DNA of 20,562 nucleotides. It comes from Clostridiaceae bacterium (GTDB lineage Bacteria > Bacillota > Clostridia > Oscillospirales > Acutalibacteraceae). Below are positions 7,054-15,041 of this stretch, piece after piece (position 1 is the first letter of the stretch; every line of letters starts with the position of its first letter). Under the pieces are notes generated by a model. The model saw only the letters and a list, made by a program, of their open reading frames with translations. It searched no databases and was not told the origin of the DNA. The stretch lies in assembly GCA_904501755.1 (NCBI GenBank), contig CAJGBV010000024.1, forward strand, positions 1-20,562, given 5' to 3'. Position numbers and translations under genes: made by a program.

Positions 7054-9468
7054 TTATTTTACATCATAGATACTGCGAAGTTTTATTGTTTTTGGTGATC
7101 CCAACAGTATTTTAACAGTTTTACTACCACCGTTCATATCAAAATAATTATCGCTGAGTATAAAATCACTGTCAGGCGAATCTATTTCAACATATTTTGC
7201 AAAACAGTCGGCATAAACTGTTATTTCATCACCATTAATTTCATAACGCAGATTAGGATTTTTAAAATTATAGTGCTTATGGGCAGTAAACAGCGAAGTA
7301 CCGCTTGACACTAACTTGCCGTCCACCTCAAAGGAATAACTGATATAATTTTCGGTAACATCAGTTTTTTCAAAATCAATATTTTCAAGCCAATAGGAAG
7401 AAAGCTTAGGAATGATTATTTCTTCACTTTTTTCTTTTAATATTTCACATTTTGAATTACGCAGTTGCCATTTTACCGTACCCTTTACATCATTTAATGT
7501 TTCGTTTGCAACATTAAGCCTTGCCTGTGTAGAATAGTCATAAACCTCCGGCTGCATAACAACACATTCTCTGGTATCGGTTTCCCCTATTTCGTGACAG
7601 GAAATCATAACAGGAGCAAAAAATCGCTTTGTGCCGTACTGAAGAGCCTTATACCTGCCAAAATAGTCAATACTCGACCAAGAAACTCCCGGCCAGATGT
7701 CATTAAGCTGCCAGTAAAGTGTACCCATACAACGACCTCTGTTACGGCGAAGATGTTCTATTATATAGCCCATAGCGTAAAGTTGCATTATCTGAGTCGT
7801 ATAAATAAAGGTAGAAAAATCCAACGGGTATTTAAAATGGTCAGCCATATAACTGATAAGTGCCTTATTTGCACCGGGGCGACGCTGATGCATTTCCATC
7901 GTTCTGCTGAAAGGATTTTTCTCTTCAGGTAATAAAAATGTATCAATGGTTTTTTCACTTGGATAAGACTGAAATGCAAATTCGCTTAAATACCTGAAGA
8001 AATGTTTTCTGTACTCATTTACAGGCTTAGCATTGCCCCAGACCTCATAATAATGGCAATCTCCCATATTTTCATTTTTAGTATCAATAAAAGAACCTTT
8101 AGAGCTGGGTGAGGAATAAATATAAGGAATATATGGGCAAATTTCTTTTGCCACATCGGGCAAAATATGTTCAAAGATTTTAATATAGGAGCTCTTACGC
8201 TGATTCTTTCCTTCACTGTTCCACCAAAATTCCACAGCTTCTTCTAATTCATTGTTGCCTGATATAACCGCAAGAGAGGCGTGGTGACGAATGCGGCGAA
8301 GGTTCTGCTTTAACTCATCACAGATATTGTTTATCATATACTCATTGTCAGGGACATTCATACAGGCAAACATTAAATCGTGGAAAATAAGCAAACCGAG
8401 TTCGTCGCAAATATCATAAAAATAATCATCGGGAAAATATCCGCCGCCCCAAATTCTTATGGTATTAAAATTACATTCAGCACAGGCTTTTAAAAGTTTT
8501 TCTGTACGTTGTTTATTTATACGTGAAAAAATATTATCCTCAGGAATATAATTAGAACCCATAGCAAAGACGCTAACACCGTTTACCTCATGATAAAAGC
8601 TCATTCCATATTGGTCATCCTCACGAACAAGCTTCATAGTTCTAAGACCTATACGAAGCTTTTTACTATCACATATTATGCCATTTTCCTTAAGACTTAT
8701 ATCAAAATCATAAAGATTTTGCTCACCATAGCCTTTTGGCCACCAAAGCATAGGATTCTTAATTTCGTTTTCCTCATTAGCCCCGAGTTTAATAATCTCA
8801 CCCAAGGGAGAAACAACCGTCACTAAAATTTCGGCAGTACCATCCTTGGTTTTTACTATAGGTTTTACAAAAACTTTTCCCTCGCGGTGTTCTTGCAAAA
8901 TTTCAACTTCATCAAGCCTGTCCGAATCAACACAAAGCAGAGAAATATCCCTCCAGATACCTGCATCAGGAAGCGCCGGACCCCAATCCCAACCCATCAT
9001 ACTATGGGCTTTTCTTAAATGAGGGAATCCTCGCATACAGTTACTGACACCCAAAACAGGATTTTCGACATCTTTTCTTTTTATATACTCAGTAGGTGAG
9101 AAAAACTTTGCAGTAATACTGTTTTCACCATCAATAACAATATCGGTAACATCAAACTCATAGGTTTTATGCATATTATCTGCAGTACCGATAGGTTTGC
9201 CGTTGATGGCAATCTCGCAAAGAGTATCAAGTCCCTCACAACGCAAAAGAATTTTACAGTCATTTGCTTTAGTAAACTCAAATTCTCTTGAAAACACGAA
9301 ATCATTATCCATAATTTTGGTGATTTCAAGTTCATTATCTCTGTAAAAAGGGTCAGGCATTAAATCGTTATCCAACAAAAAGGAATATACCGAACCGGGA
9401 ACGTTGCCAAAGCAGTTATACCCTCCGCCCTCCATTTCCCATTTACCGTTAAGTGAAAATTTTTTCAT
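7054..9468 (-). CDS. Beta-mannosidase, glycoside hydrolase family 2
   Basis: An 804-residue protein. It begins MKKFSLNGKWEM, typical of the GH2 sugar-binding (jelly-roll) domain, followed by an Ig-like domain and a TIM barrel. In the barrel, SGNNELEEA gives the acid/base Glu407 and YLSEFAFQSYPS gives the nucleophile Glu496. SEFxFQSxPS with NNE is typical of GH2 beta-mannosidases rather than beta-galactosidases. There is no signal peptide, so it should act in the cytoplasm, removing mannose from the non-reducing end of imported beta-mannooligosaccharides. I prefer the ATG at 9468; in-frame starts at 9474 and 9477 are alternatives. The gene diverges from an AraC regulator that is its likely controller. 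No terminator is evident after its stop. Confidence 0.9.
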   Translation of the reverse strand: MKKFSLNGKWEMEGGGYNCFGNVPGSVYSFLLDNDLMPDPFYRDNELEITKIMDNDFVFSREFEFTKANDCKILLRCEGLDTLCEIAINGKPIGTADNMHKTYEFDVTDIVIDGENSITAKFFSPTEYIKRKDVENPVLGVSNCMRGFPHLRKAHSMMGWDWGPALPDAGIWRDISLLCVDSDRLDEVEILQEHREGKVFVKPIVKTKDGTAEILVTVVSPLGEIIKLGANEENEIKNPMLWWPKGYGEQNLYDFDISLKENGIICDSKKLRIGLRTMKLVREDDQYGMSFYHEVNGVSVFAMGSNYIPEDNIFSRINKQRTEKLLKACAECNFNTIRIWGGGYFPDDYFYDICDELGLLIFHDLMFACMNVPDNEYMINNICDELKQNLRRIRHHASLAVISGNNELEEAVEFWWNSEGKNQRKSSYIKIFEHILPDVAKEICPYIPYIYSSPSSKGSFIDTKNENMGDCHYYEVWGNAKPVNEYRKHFFRYLSEFAFQSYPSEKTIDTFLLPEEKNPFSRTMEMHQRRPGANKALISYMADHFKYPLDFSTFIYTTQIMQLYAMGYIIEHLRRNRGRCMGTLYWQLNDIWPGVSWSSIDYFGRYKALQYGTKRFFAPVMISCHEIGETDTRECVVMQPEVYDYSTQARLNVANETLNDVKGTVKWQLRNSKCEILKEKSEEIIIPKLSSYWLENIDFEKTDVTENYISYSFEVDGKLVSSGTSLFTAHKHYNFKNPNLRYEINGDEITVYADCFAKYVEIDSPDSDFILSDNYFDMNGGSKTVKILLGSPKTIKLRSIYDVK

Positions 9469-9491
9469 ACACATCACTCTTTCCCAAAGTA

Positions 9492-9520
9492 TTTACATTT
9501 ACATTATATTATGATATAAT
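9492..9520 (+). promoter_or_regulatory. Promoter of the araC-type regulator
   Basis: TTTACA (9492-9497), a 17-bp spacer and a perfect TATAAT (9515-9520) on plus. Start near 9527 gives a leader of about 48 nt. It overlaps the divergent promoter at 9503-9531. Confidence 0.72.
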
Positions 9521-9531
9521 CACAATAACAA
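9503..9531 (-). promoter_or_regulatory. Promoter of the beta-mannosidase gene
   Basis: TTGTTA (9526-9531), a 17-bp spacer and a perfect TATAAT (9503-9508) on minus, with transcription starting about 28 nt before the ATG at 9468. The weak -35 suits a promoter that needs an activator. Confidence 0.72.
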
Positions 9532-9538
9532 CGTAATA

Positions 9539-9571
9539 TTTAACGATTAATTTACACTATTTTACGATTTA
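9539..9571. promoter_or_regulatory. Candidate AraC-family operator: direct repeat spaced 21 bp
   Basis: TTTAACGATTAA (9539-9550) and TTTTACGATTTA (9560-9571) match at 10 of 12 positions and start 21 bp apart, two helical turns. That is the geometry expected for two half-sites bound by an AraC-type dimer. The near half-site is 8 bp upstream of the -35 of the mannosidase promoter, and both half-sites lie downstream of the regulator's own start site. This suggests activation of one gene and repression of the other. Binding is inferred. Confidence 0.5.
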
Positions 9572-9574
9572 GAG

Positions 9575-10357
9575 GTGTTTATTATTAATATAAAAAATTT
9601 CGGATACGATTTTTCACACCAAAAAGGCGAGTTTTGTCTTAAACGAATATGGGACTTTTACTCAGTTTGCTGCTTCTCCACCCCCTTTTTATATTTAAAG
9701 GATGGAGAACTGATAAAGGGAGAAGCGGGAGATATTCTTATTAATACACCCGGCACGGTTGTTTACCACGGACCGCGAGAAGATGCCGAAGAAGGTTTTG
9801 TTAACGATTGGCTGCAAATAACGGGTGAAGATTTTGAAGAACTACTCAATAAATTTCCGCTACCTATGAACACTGCTTTTAGTATAGGAAAAAGAGATTT
9901 TTTGAGAAAATACGCCGTTAAAATCTCACGTGAAGCAACCGGTAACTTTGTGGGAAAAGATATACTCATTTCAAATTACATTACCGAAATGATTATTGAT
10001 ATTTACAGGAATGTAAATGCACCCGAATACACAGCTGCAAAAATAAACAGTATAATTAATTTACATAACGAAATAATGCTAAACCCCACAAAAAATTGGA
10101 CACTTACCGAAATAACCGAAAAAAGCAACTACTCTGTCAGCCGTCTTTGTGAGCTTTATAAAAAGACCTATGGTATGTCCCCTATTAATCACGTAATGTA
10201 TGAACGTATTGAAATGGCAAAAAGACTATTAAGTTCAGGTCAGGCATCTGTGCGATTAGTTTCGGAGTCCTGCGGTTTTTCAACTGTTAACTACTTTTCA
10301 AAATGTTTTAAAAACTTTACGGGAATAACCCCTTCTTCTTATCGAAACAAAAAATAA
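9575..10357 (+). CDS. AraC-family transcriptional regulator
   Basis: A 260-residue protein with an N-terminal cupin-like sensing region (about 1-100, including GDILINTPGTVVYHGP) and a C-terminal AraC DNA-binding domain. The two helix-turn-helices are at about 177-197 (LTEITEKSNYSVSRLCELYK) and 225-247 (VRLVSESCGFSTVNYFSKCF), followed by the typical end TGITPSSYR. It probably senses a mannose-containing sugar and controls the divergent beta-mannosidase gene; the ligand is inferred from context. The start is uncertain: the GTG at 9575 has no well-placed Shine-Dalgarno, because AGAGGTG overlaps it. The next in-frame codons are ATT. A strong hairpin terminator follows the gene. Confidence 0.87.
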   Translation: MFIINIKNFGYDFSHQKGEFCLKRIWDFYSVCCFSTPFLYLKDGELIKGEAGDILINTPGTVVYHGPREDAEEGFVNDWLQITGEDFEELLNKFPLPMNTAFSIGKRDFLRKYAVKISREATGNFVGKDILISNYITEMIIDIYRNVNAPEYTAAKINSIINLHNEIMLNPTKNWTLTEITEKSNYSVSRLCELYKKTYGMSPINHVMYERIEMAKRLLSSGQASVRLVSESCGFSTVNYFSKCFKNFTGITPSSYRNKK

Positions 10358-10372
10358 ACCTTTTCATAACAA

Positions 10373-10420
10373 AAGAGGTTATCTCACCAAATTCAAGTGA
10401 GATAACCTCTTATTTTTTAT
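10373..10420 (+). terminator. Strong intrinsic terminator, probably bidirectional
   Basis: A perfect 15-bp stem, AAGAGGTTATCTCAC and its complement, with a 9-nt loop, followed on plus by ATTTTTTATT. It ends the araC-type gene. On the minus strand the stem is followed by TTTTGTTAT, so it may also end the convergent HAD phosphatase transcript. Confidence 0.92.
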
Positions 10421-10444
10421 TAAAAATAAAAAAGTGTAAAATTT

Positions 10445-11275
10445 TTAACTATTTATTATAGGAATTTTACCCTTTTCAATATCCGAAATAACCTGTGCTA
10501 TAGCGTGGTCATCATTAGAAACGGTTATGTAATCTGCAACCGCCTTTAATTCGTCAACAGCGTTAGCCACTGCAATTCCCGTTTTAGCATCTTTAACCAT
10601 CTGAATATCATTGTTGTAGTCCCCTATTGCTATACAGTTATTCGGAGAAATATTAAGGTGCTGTGCGATTTTAGGCATAACCACAGCTTTACTTATACCT
10701 TTTGGAAGTATTTCATAAAGCCATTTTTCAGAACGGACAAAACGGAACTCATCAGCTCTTTTATGAGAACACAGCAGTTGAGCAAGTTTTTCCATTTTTT
10801 CTTCGGTACTGTCAACGAAAACAATTTTAGCAATAGGCTCTTTTATATCATTATAGTGCTTATTGATTTTTTCAAGTCCCGTTATTTTTCTAAATAATCC
10901 CTGAGCCTGATTCTCAGCACAAAAATAAACGGTATCAAAGGTGTTTACCTGTATTCCCATACCATCAATGTTTTGATCAATATACTCTACAAGCTCAATT
11001 ACCGAATCAGATATGGGTTGAGTCCACAGATATTTTTTTGTTTCATAATCATACACACCGCCGCCGTTGATACAGCCTATAGGTGCGTTAGGTTTAACCT
11101 TATCATAAATATGACCTGCAAAGGACGGCATACGACCTGTAATAAATGTAAAATATCCGCCTTCGTGTTTAAAATACTCAATGGCCTCAAGATTTTCTCT
11201 TGAAATCTCATTCTTACTGTTAAGCAACGTACCATCAAGGTCAGTGCAAATAAGTAAATCTTTAAATTTGTTCAT
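10445..11275 (-). CDS. Cof-type HAD-IIB family phosphatase
   Basis: A 276-residue soluble protein with the four HAD motifs. DLDGT at 12-16 gives nucleophile Asp12 and acid/base Asp14. Thr46 lies in ITGR, Lys196 in GISK, and GDYNND at 218-223 binds Mg2+. The C2-type cap between motifs II and III (about 85-190) and the length place it in the Cof/YidA group, which dephosphorylates sugar phosphates and similar small metabolites. The specific substrate cannot be told from sequence. The ATG at 11275 has GGTGA 4 nt upstream. It converges on the araC gene, with a shared terminator between them, and could receive readthrough from tRNA-Lys. Confidence 0.88.
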   Translation of the reverse strand: MNKFKDLLICTDLDGTLLNSKNEISRENLEAIEYFKHEGGYFTFITGRMPSFAGHIYDKVKPNAPIGCINGGGVYDYETKKYLWTQPISDSVIELVEYIDQNIDGMGIQVNTFDTVYFCAENQAQGLFRKITGLEKINKHYNDIKEPIAKIVFVDSTEEKMEKLAQLLCSHKRADEFRFVRSEKWLYEILPKGISKAVVMPKIAQHLNISPNNCIAIGDYNNDIQMVKDAKTGIAVANAVDELKAVADYITVSNDDHAIAQVISDIEKGKIPIINS

Positions 11276-11292
11276 AATATCACCATAAAAAC

Positions 11293-11301
11293 ATTATACC
11301 A
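11293..11301 (-). promoter_or_regulatory. Possible extended -10 promoter of the HAD phosphatase gene
   Basis: On the minus strand TGG precedes TATAAT (11293-11298), an extended -10 element. I see no convincing -35. The resulting leader would be only about 11 nt, containing the GGTGA ribosome site. Confidence 0.45.
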
Positions 11302-11492
11302 ACCTATGCTTAGCTACGAAGTAATTTAGCATTTCTTGGCACATTTAGCTCGCATAGCGAGTTTGCACCTAACTTCCCTTTTCACTATTACTTATTACTA
11401 TCAAAAATCGACAAGGTATTTTAGGGAATAGTGAAGAGTGAATAGGTAATAAGTAAAATCGACAAGATTCTGTCGAACCTTGTCGATTTTTG
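11302..11492. repeat. Repeat-rich intergenic element with 7-nt-phased repeats and TCGACAAG copies
   Basis: Four degenerate heptamers on plus (ATAGTGA, AGAGTGA, ATAGGTA, ATAAGTA; 11428-11455) face four related heptamers in the opposite orientation (11375-11402). The word ATCGACAAG occurs at 11407 and 11459 and inverted at 11479-11487. The 15-mer at 11402-11416 has a perfect inverted copy at 11478-11492 that runs into the tRNA 3' end. The left part (11302-11375) has three TTAGC words and a CTCGC/GCGAG hairpin. No ORF is credible here. It resembles a non-coding interspersed repeat, but a copy number cannot be obtained from one window. Confidence 0.55.
11455..11490 (-). terminator. Hairpin terminator after tRNA-Lys
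   Basis: A perfect 12-bp stem (AAAATCGACAAG with CTTGTCGATTTT) begins immediately at the tRNA 3' end and is followed by TTTTACTTATT on minus. The U-tract is interrupted, so termination may be partial. Confidence 0.65.
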
Positions 11493-11566
11493 GTGACCCA
11501 TCGGAGAATCGAACTCCGGACACCATGATTAAAAGTCATGTGCTCTGCCAGCTGAGCTAATGGATC
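11491..11566 (-). tRNA. tRNA-Lys (anticodon TTT)
   Basis: A 76-nt cloverleaf on minus starting GATCCATTAGCTCAG and ending GGGTCACCA. The acceptor stem GATCCAT pairs with ATGGGTC with one T-G pair. The D-arm is AGCTCAGCTGGCAGAGC-like. The anticodon arm CATGA/TCATG encloses loop CTTTTAA with anticodon TTT. The T-arm is CGGAGTTCGATTCTCCG. The CCA end is encoded. It is transcribed alone from its own promoter between leuS and the HAD gene. Confidence 0.97.
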
Positions 11567-11591
11567 ATATTCAAATTTCTGCGACTATGTT

Positions 11592-11620
11592 ATTATAACA
11601 AAGGTATTCCCTTTTGTCAA
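11592..11620 (-). promoter_or_regulatory. Promoter of tRNA-Lys
   Basis: Consensus TTGACA (11615-11620), a 17-bp spacer and TATAAT (11592-11597) on minus, about 26 bp upstream of the tRNA 5' end. This is the strongest promoter in the window by match to consensus, as expected for a stable RNA. Confidence 0.93.
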
Positions 11621-11637
11621 GCAATTTATTTATATTT

Positions 11638-11663
11638 TTCGCGGGACATTTCTGTCCCGCGAA
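11638..11663 (+). terminator. GC-rich hairpin after leuS, with its U-tract on the plus strand
   Basis: TTCGCGGGACA pairs perfectly with TGTCCCGCGAA around a 4-nt loop, 6 nt beyond the leuS stop. Oddly, the T-rich tail (TTTTCTTT) follows the stem on plus, while on the leuS strand the stem is followed by A's. It could block antisense transcription or protect the leuS mRNA 3' end; a classical leuS terminator is not seen. Confidence 0.55.
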
Positions 11664-11669
11664 TTTTCT

Positions 11670-14078
11670 TTATTTTACAACGATATTAACAAGCTTTTTA
11701 GGAACATAGAGCTCTTTTACAATAGTCTTGCCCTCAACAAGTCCTGTTATTCCATCCTGCTCTTTAGCAAGTCTGATAGCTTCCTGTGCAGAAATATCAG
11801 CAGCAACATTAAGTCTGCCTCTCAGCTTTCCGTTAATCTGTACAACTATCTCAACGGTAGACTCAACACACTTAGCCTCATCATACTGCGGCCACTTTGC
11901 TCCATTAAGTCTTCCTTCAAACTCCATTTCTTCCCAGATTTCCTCGGTTATATGAGGAGCAAAAGGATTAAGGAGAATAAGAAGAGTCTTATACTCAGCC
12001 TTGTTGATTTCGTTACCTACCGTATTGATAAACGCCATCATTGAAGCAATAGCGGTATTCATCTTAAGATTTTCAATATCATCCGTAACCTTGCGAATCA
12101 TTTTATGAACTTCGCTTTCAACATTACTTCTATATTCTTCGCCATCTATAACATTTTCCTTAAGAGCCCAAACTCTGTCAAGGAAACGCTTACAACCCTT
12201 AATAGAAGATGTACTCCAAGGAGCTGCCTTTTCAAAGTCACCTATAAACATTTCGTAAAGACGCATTGTATCAGCGCCGTACTCATTGATAATATCATCA
12301 GGATTGATAACGTTACCTCTGGATTTTGACATCTTTTCGCCGTTCTCACCCAAAATCATACCATGACTGGTACGCTTAGCATAAGGTTCAGCAGTGGGAA
12401 CAACGCCTATGTCATAAAGGAATTTATGCCAGAAACGGCTATAAAGCAGATGAAGTGTTGTATGCTCCATACCACCATTATACCAGTCAACAGGACCCCA
12501 GTAGTTGAGAGCCTCCTTGGAAGCCAACTCCTTATCATTATGGGGGTCACAGTAACGTAGGAAGTACCATGAAGAGCCTGCCCACTGAGGCATTGTATCG
12601 GTTTCTCTTACTGCTTTACCACCACATTTAGGACAGGTAGTATTTATCCACTCTGTAATATTAGCAAGTGGAGATTCGCCTGTATCTGTAGGCTCATAAG
12701 ACTCAACCTCAGGAAGAAGCAAAGGAAGCTCACTCTCAGGCAGCGGTACCCAGCCGCAGCAGTCGCAGTGAACCATAGGAATGGGTTCACCCCAATAACG
12801 CTGACGGGAGAATACCCAGTCACGAAGCTTATAGTTGGTCTTTTTCTCGCCTATTCCCTTTTCACAAAGCCAGTTTTGAATAGCAACCTTAGCCTCATCA
12901 ACACTCATACCATCAAGGAATCCTGAGTTAACCATAATACCTGTTGCACAGTCGGTAAAGGCTTCTTCCTCAACGTTTCCGCCCTTTACAACCTCGATAA
13001 TAGGAAGGTCAAATTTCTTTGCGAACTCCCAGTCGCGAGTATCGTGAGCCGGTACAGCCATAATTGCACCTGTGCCATAAGAAATAAGAACATAGTCGGA
13101 AATAAAAATCGGGATTTCTTTATTGTTCACAGGGTTGATTGCTCTTACACCATCAAGTCTTACACCTGTTTTATCCTTTGCAAGCTCAGTTCTTTCGAAA
13201 TCAGACTTCTTTGCCGCCTCTGCCTTATAAGCATTAACCTCATCCATATTACTGATTTTATCAGCCCATTTTTCAATAAGAGGATGCTCAGGAGAGAGCA
13301 CCATATAAGTAGCACCGAAGAGTGTATCTGCACGGGTTGTATAAATTTCAAGCACATCCCCTGTAGTAGCAGTAAACTTAACCTGAGTACCAAAGGATCT
13401 GCCAATCCAGTTTTCCTGCTGAGTTTTAACTCTTTCGATAAAGTCAACTGAAGAAAGGTCGTCAATAAGTCTGCCTGCATACTCGGTAATTTTAAGCATC
13501 CACTGGCTCTTTTCCTTATGTACAACCTGACTTGAACAACGCTCACAAACACCATTTACAACCTCTTCGTTTGCAAGTACGCATTTGCAGGAGGTACACC
13601 AGTTAACAGCCATCTGCTTTTTGTAAGCAAGACCCTTTTCAAAAAGCTTTAAAAAAATCCACTGTGTCCACTTATAATAAGCAGGGTCAGTAGTATTAAT
13701 CTCTCTGTTCCAGTCAAAAGAAAAGCCGAGTGCTTTAAGCTGACGTTTAAAGTTTTCCACATTGTTTTTAGTAACAATTTCAGGATGTATATGGTTCTTT
13801 ATAGCAAAGTTTTCGGTAGGAAGACCAAAGGCATCCCAACCCATAGGATAAAGAACATTATAGCCCTGAAGACGCTTTTTACGGGCAACTATATCAATAG
13901 CGGTATAGGAACGGGGATGTCCAACGTGAAGTCCCTGACCCGACGGATAAGGAAACTCTACAAGTCCATAGAACTTAGGAAGAGTATAATCATCCTTTGC
14001 GGCAAAGGGTTGCTCCTTGTCCCATATATCCTGCCATTTCTTTTCAATTTCACTGAAATTATATCTTTCTTGTTTCAT
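11670..14078 (-). CDS. leuS: Leucyl-tRNA synthetase
   Basis: An 802-residue class I synthetase that charges tRNA-Leu. The N-terminus MKQERYNFSEIEKKWQ is typical. HVGH (51-54, the HIGH motif) follows PYPSGQG, and KMSKS is at 582-586. A Zn-type cluster CTSC...CERC lies at about 161-181. The CP1 editing domain (about 225-420) includes GTGAIMAVPAHDTRDW. The catalytic-core motif FSRQRYWGEPIP is at about 423-434. I chose the ATG at 14078 with AGAGG 8 nt upstream; an earlier in-frame start at 14183 would add 35 codons overlapping rsfS and does not look like LeuS. It begins 4 nt after the rsfS stop and is the last gene of the operon. No T-box is seen directly upstream. Confidence 0.97.
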   Translation of the reverse strand: MKQERYNFSEIEKKWQDIWDKEQPFAAKDDYTLPKFYGLVEFPYPSGQGLHVGHPRSYTAIDIVARKKRLQGYNVLYPMGWDAFGLPTENFAIKNHIHPEIVTKNNVENFKRQLKALGFSFDWNREINTTDPAYYKWTQWIFLKLFEKGLAYKKQMAVNWCTSCKCVLANEEVVNGVCERCSSQVVHKEKSQWMLKITEYAGRLIDDLSSVDFIERVKTQQENWIGRSFGTQVKFTATTGDVLEIYTTRADTLFGATYMVLSPEHPLIEKWADKISNMDEVNAYKAEAAKKSDFERTELAKDKTGVRLDGVRAINPVNNKEIPIFISDYVLISYGTGAIMAVPAHDTRDWEFAKKFDLPIIEVVKGGNVEEEAFTDCATGIMVNSGFLDGMSVDEAKVAIQNWLCEKGIGEKKTNYKLRDWVFSRQRYWGEPIPMVHCDCCGWVPLPESELPLLLPEVESYEPTDTGESPLANITEWINTTCPKCGGKAVRETDTMPQWAGSSWYFLRYCDPHNDKELASKEALNYWGPVDWYNGGMEHTTLHLLYSRFWHKFLYDIGVVPTAEPYAKRTSHGMILGENGEKMSKSRGNVINPDDIINEYGADTMRLYEMFIGDFEKAAPWSTSSIKGCKRFLDRVWALKENVIDGEEYRSNVESEVHKMIRKVTDDIENLKMNTAIASMMAFINTVGNEINKAEYKTLLILLNPFAPHITEEIWEEMEFEGRLNGAKWPQYDEAKCVESTVEIVVQINGKLRGRLNVAADISAQEAIRLAKEQDGITGLVEGKTIVKELYVPKKLVNIVVK

Positions 14079-14082
14079 ACTT

Positions 14083-14454
14083 TTAACCTCTGCTTTCTTT
14101 GGCTGACGAAAGGAAACTTTCAATATCAACAGGAGTTGCATCAGACCAGGTCTGATCCAAACCATAATAATCTCTTGCTTCACGATAAAAAACGTGAACT
14201 ATAACGCTTGAATAATCAAGAAGTATCCAGCTTGAACCTCTGCCCTCAATATGATGAACAGGCTGATTTTTAAGGTCGAGCTGATATTCAACCTCCTCAG
14301 CAAGAGCACGTACCTGTGTACTTGAGGAAGCGGTAGCCATTACAAAATAATCGGCTATAACCGTAAGGTCATCAACCTTTATTGCTCTTATATTCTGTCC
14401 TTTTTTTAAGTCAAGAGCCTTAACGGCTGTTTCTAAAATTTCTAAAGGCTGCAT
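14083..14454 (-). CDS. rsfS: Ribosomal silencing factor RsfS (YbeB/Iojap family)
   Basis: A 123-residue protein that binds L14 on the 50S subunit and prevents subunit joining when nutrients run out. The body (KALDLKKGQNIRAIKVDDLTVIADYFVMATA, here shortened to its start KALDLKKG and core IADYFV) and the pair WILLDYSSVIVHVF and REARDYYGLDQ are family hallmarks. The ATG at 14454 is preceded by AGGGAG at good spacing. It lies 14 nt after yqeK and 4 nt before leuS. The yqeK-rsfS adjacency is conserved in Firmicutes. Confidence 0.95.
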   Translation of the reverse strand: MQPLEILETAVKALDLKKGQNIRAIKVDDLTVIADYFVMATASSSTQVRALAEEVEYQLDLKNQPVHHIEGRGSSWILLDYSSVIVHVFYREARDYYGLDQTWSDATPVDIESFLSSAKESRG

Positions 14455-14468
14455 TATTTCACTCCCTC

Positions 14469-15041
14469 TTATTTTTTGTTTATTAATAAATAATTGTACG
14501 CATCCAATGTATCAGGATGTATCGGAATATTTTTACCGCCAAGCGTGACTATTGTATGACGCAAAGCATAAATTATACCATCCTCTAAATTGTTGCTAAC
14601 TATATTTCTAAGCACATCTACATCAGGGTATTTTCTATCCCGCGAAGTAAAGTCGGCAATATAAACGATTTTTTCAAGCAGACTCATATCTGCTCTTGCC
14701 GTGGTATGATAACGCACAGCATCAATCACTTCATTATCGGTTATACCCAGTGTATTTTTAATATACTCTGCACCGCTTATAGCGTGCCATACCTTTGGAC
14801 TTATTTTTTCCACACTTGAAAGCATTATAGCAGAACTGCTGAAAAATTGCAACTGCTCATTATCGCTGAAATTCTTGGTTATATCGTGAAGAAGTCCCGC
14901 AAGATATGCCCTTTCTTTATCTGCACCGTAAATTTCTGATAGCTCTACAGCCTTTTCGGCAACACATAAGCTATGCTGAAAACGGTAGTCGTCCAGTTTT
15001 TCTTTTAAAAGGGTTATATAGTTTTCGTATTTCTTATTCAT
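14469..15041 (-). CDS. yqeK: HD-domain hydrolase, YqeK type (symmetrical Ap4A hydrolase)
   Basis: A 190-residue HD-superfamily protein with metal and catalytic residues visible as His23 (RFQHS), His52-Asp53 (LLHDITK), His86 (WHAISG), His112 (RYHTTA) and Asp130 (YIADF). YqeK proteins of Gram-positive bacteria cleave diadenosine tetraphosphate into two ADP, limiting this stress nucleotide. The start codon lies inside the end of nadD with an 8-nt overlap, and no strong ribosome site is seen, so translation is probably coupled to nadD. The order nadD-yqeK-rsfS supports the assignment. Confidence 0.93.
   Translation of the reverse strand: MNKKYENYITLLKEKLDDYRFQHSLCVAEKAVELSEIYGADKERAYLAGLLHDITKNFSDNEQLQFFSSSAIMLSSVEKISPKVWHAISGAEYIKNTLGITDNEVIDAVRYHTTARADMSLLEKIVYIADFTSRDRKYPDVDVLRNIVSNNLEDGIIYALRHTIVTLGGKNIPIHPDTLDAYNYLLINKK

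Noticed and set aside
14079..14183. N-terminal extension of leuS
   Set aside because: The extra 35 codons overlap the rsfS 3' end, do not resemble LeuS, and a good Shine-Dalgarno precedes the ATG at 14078.
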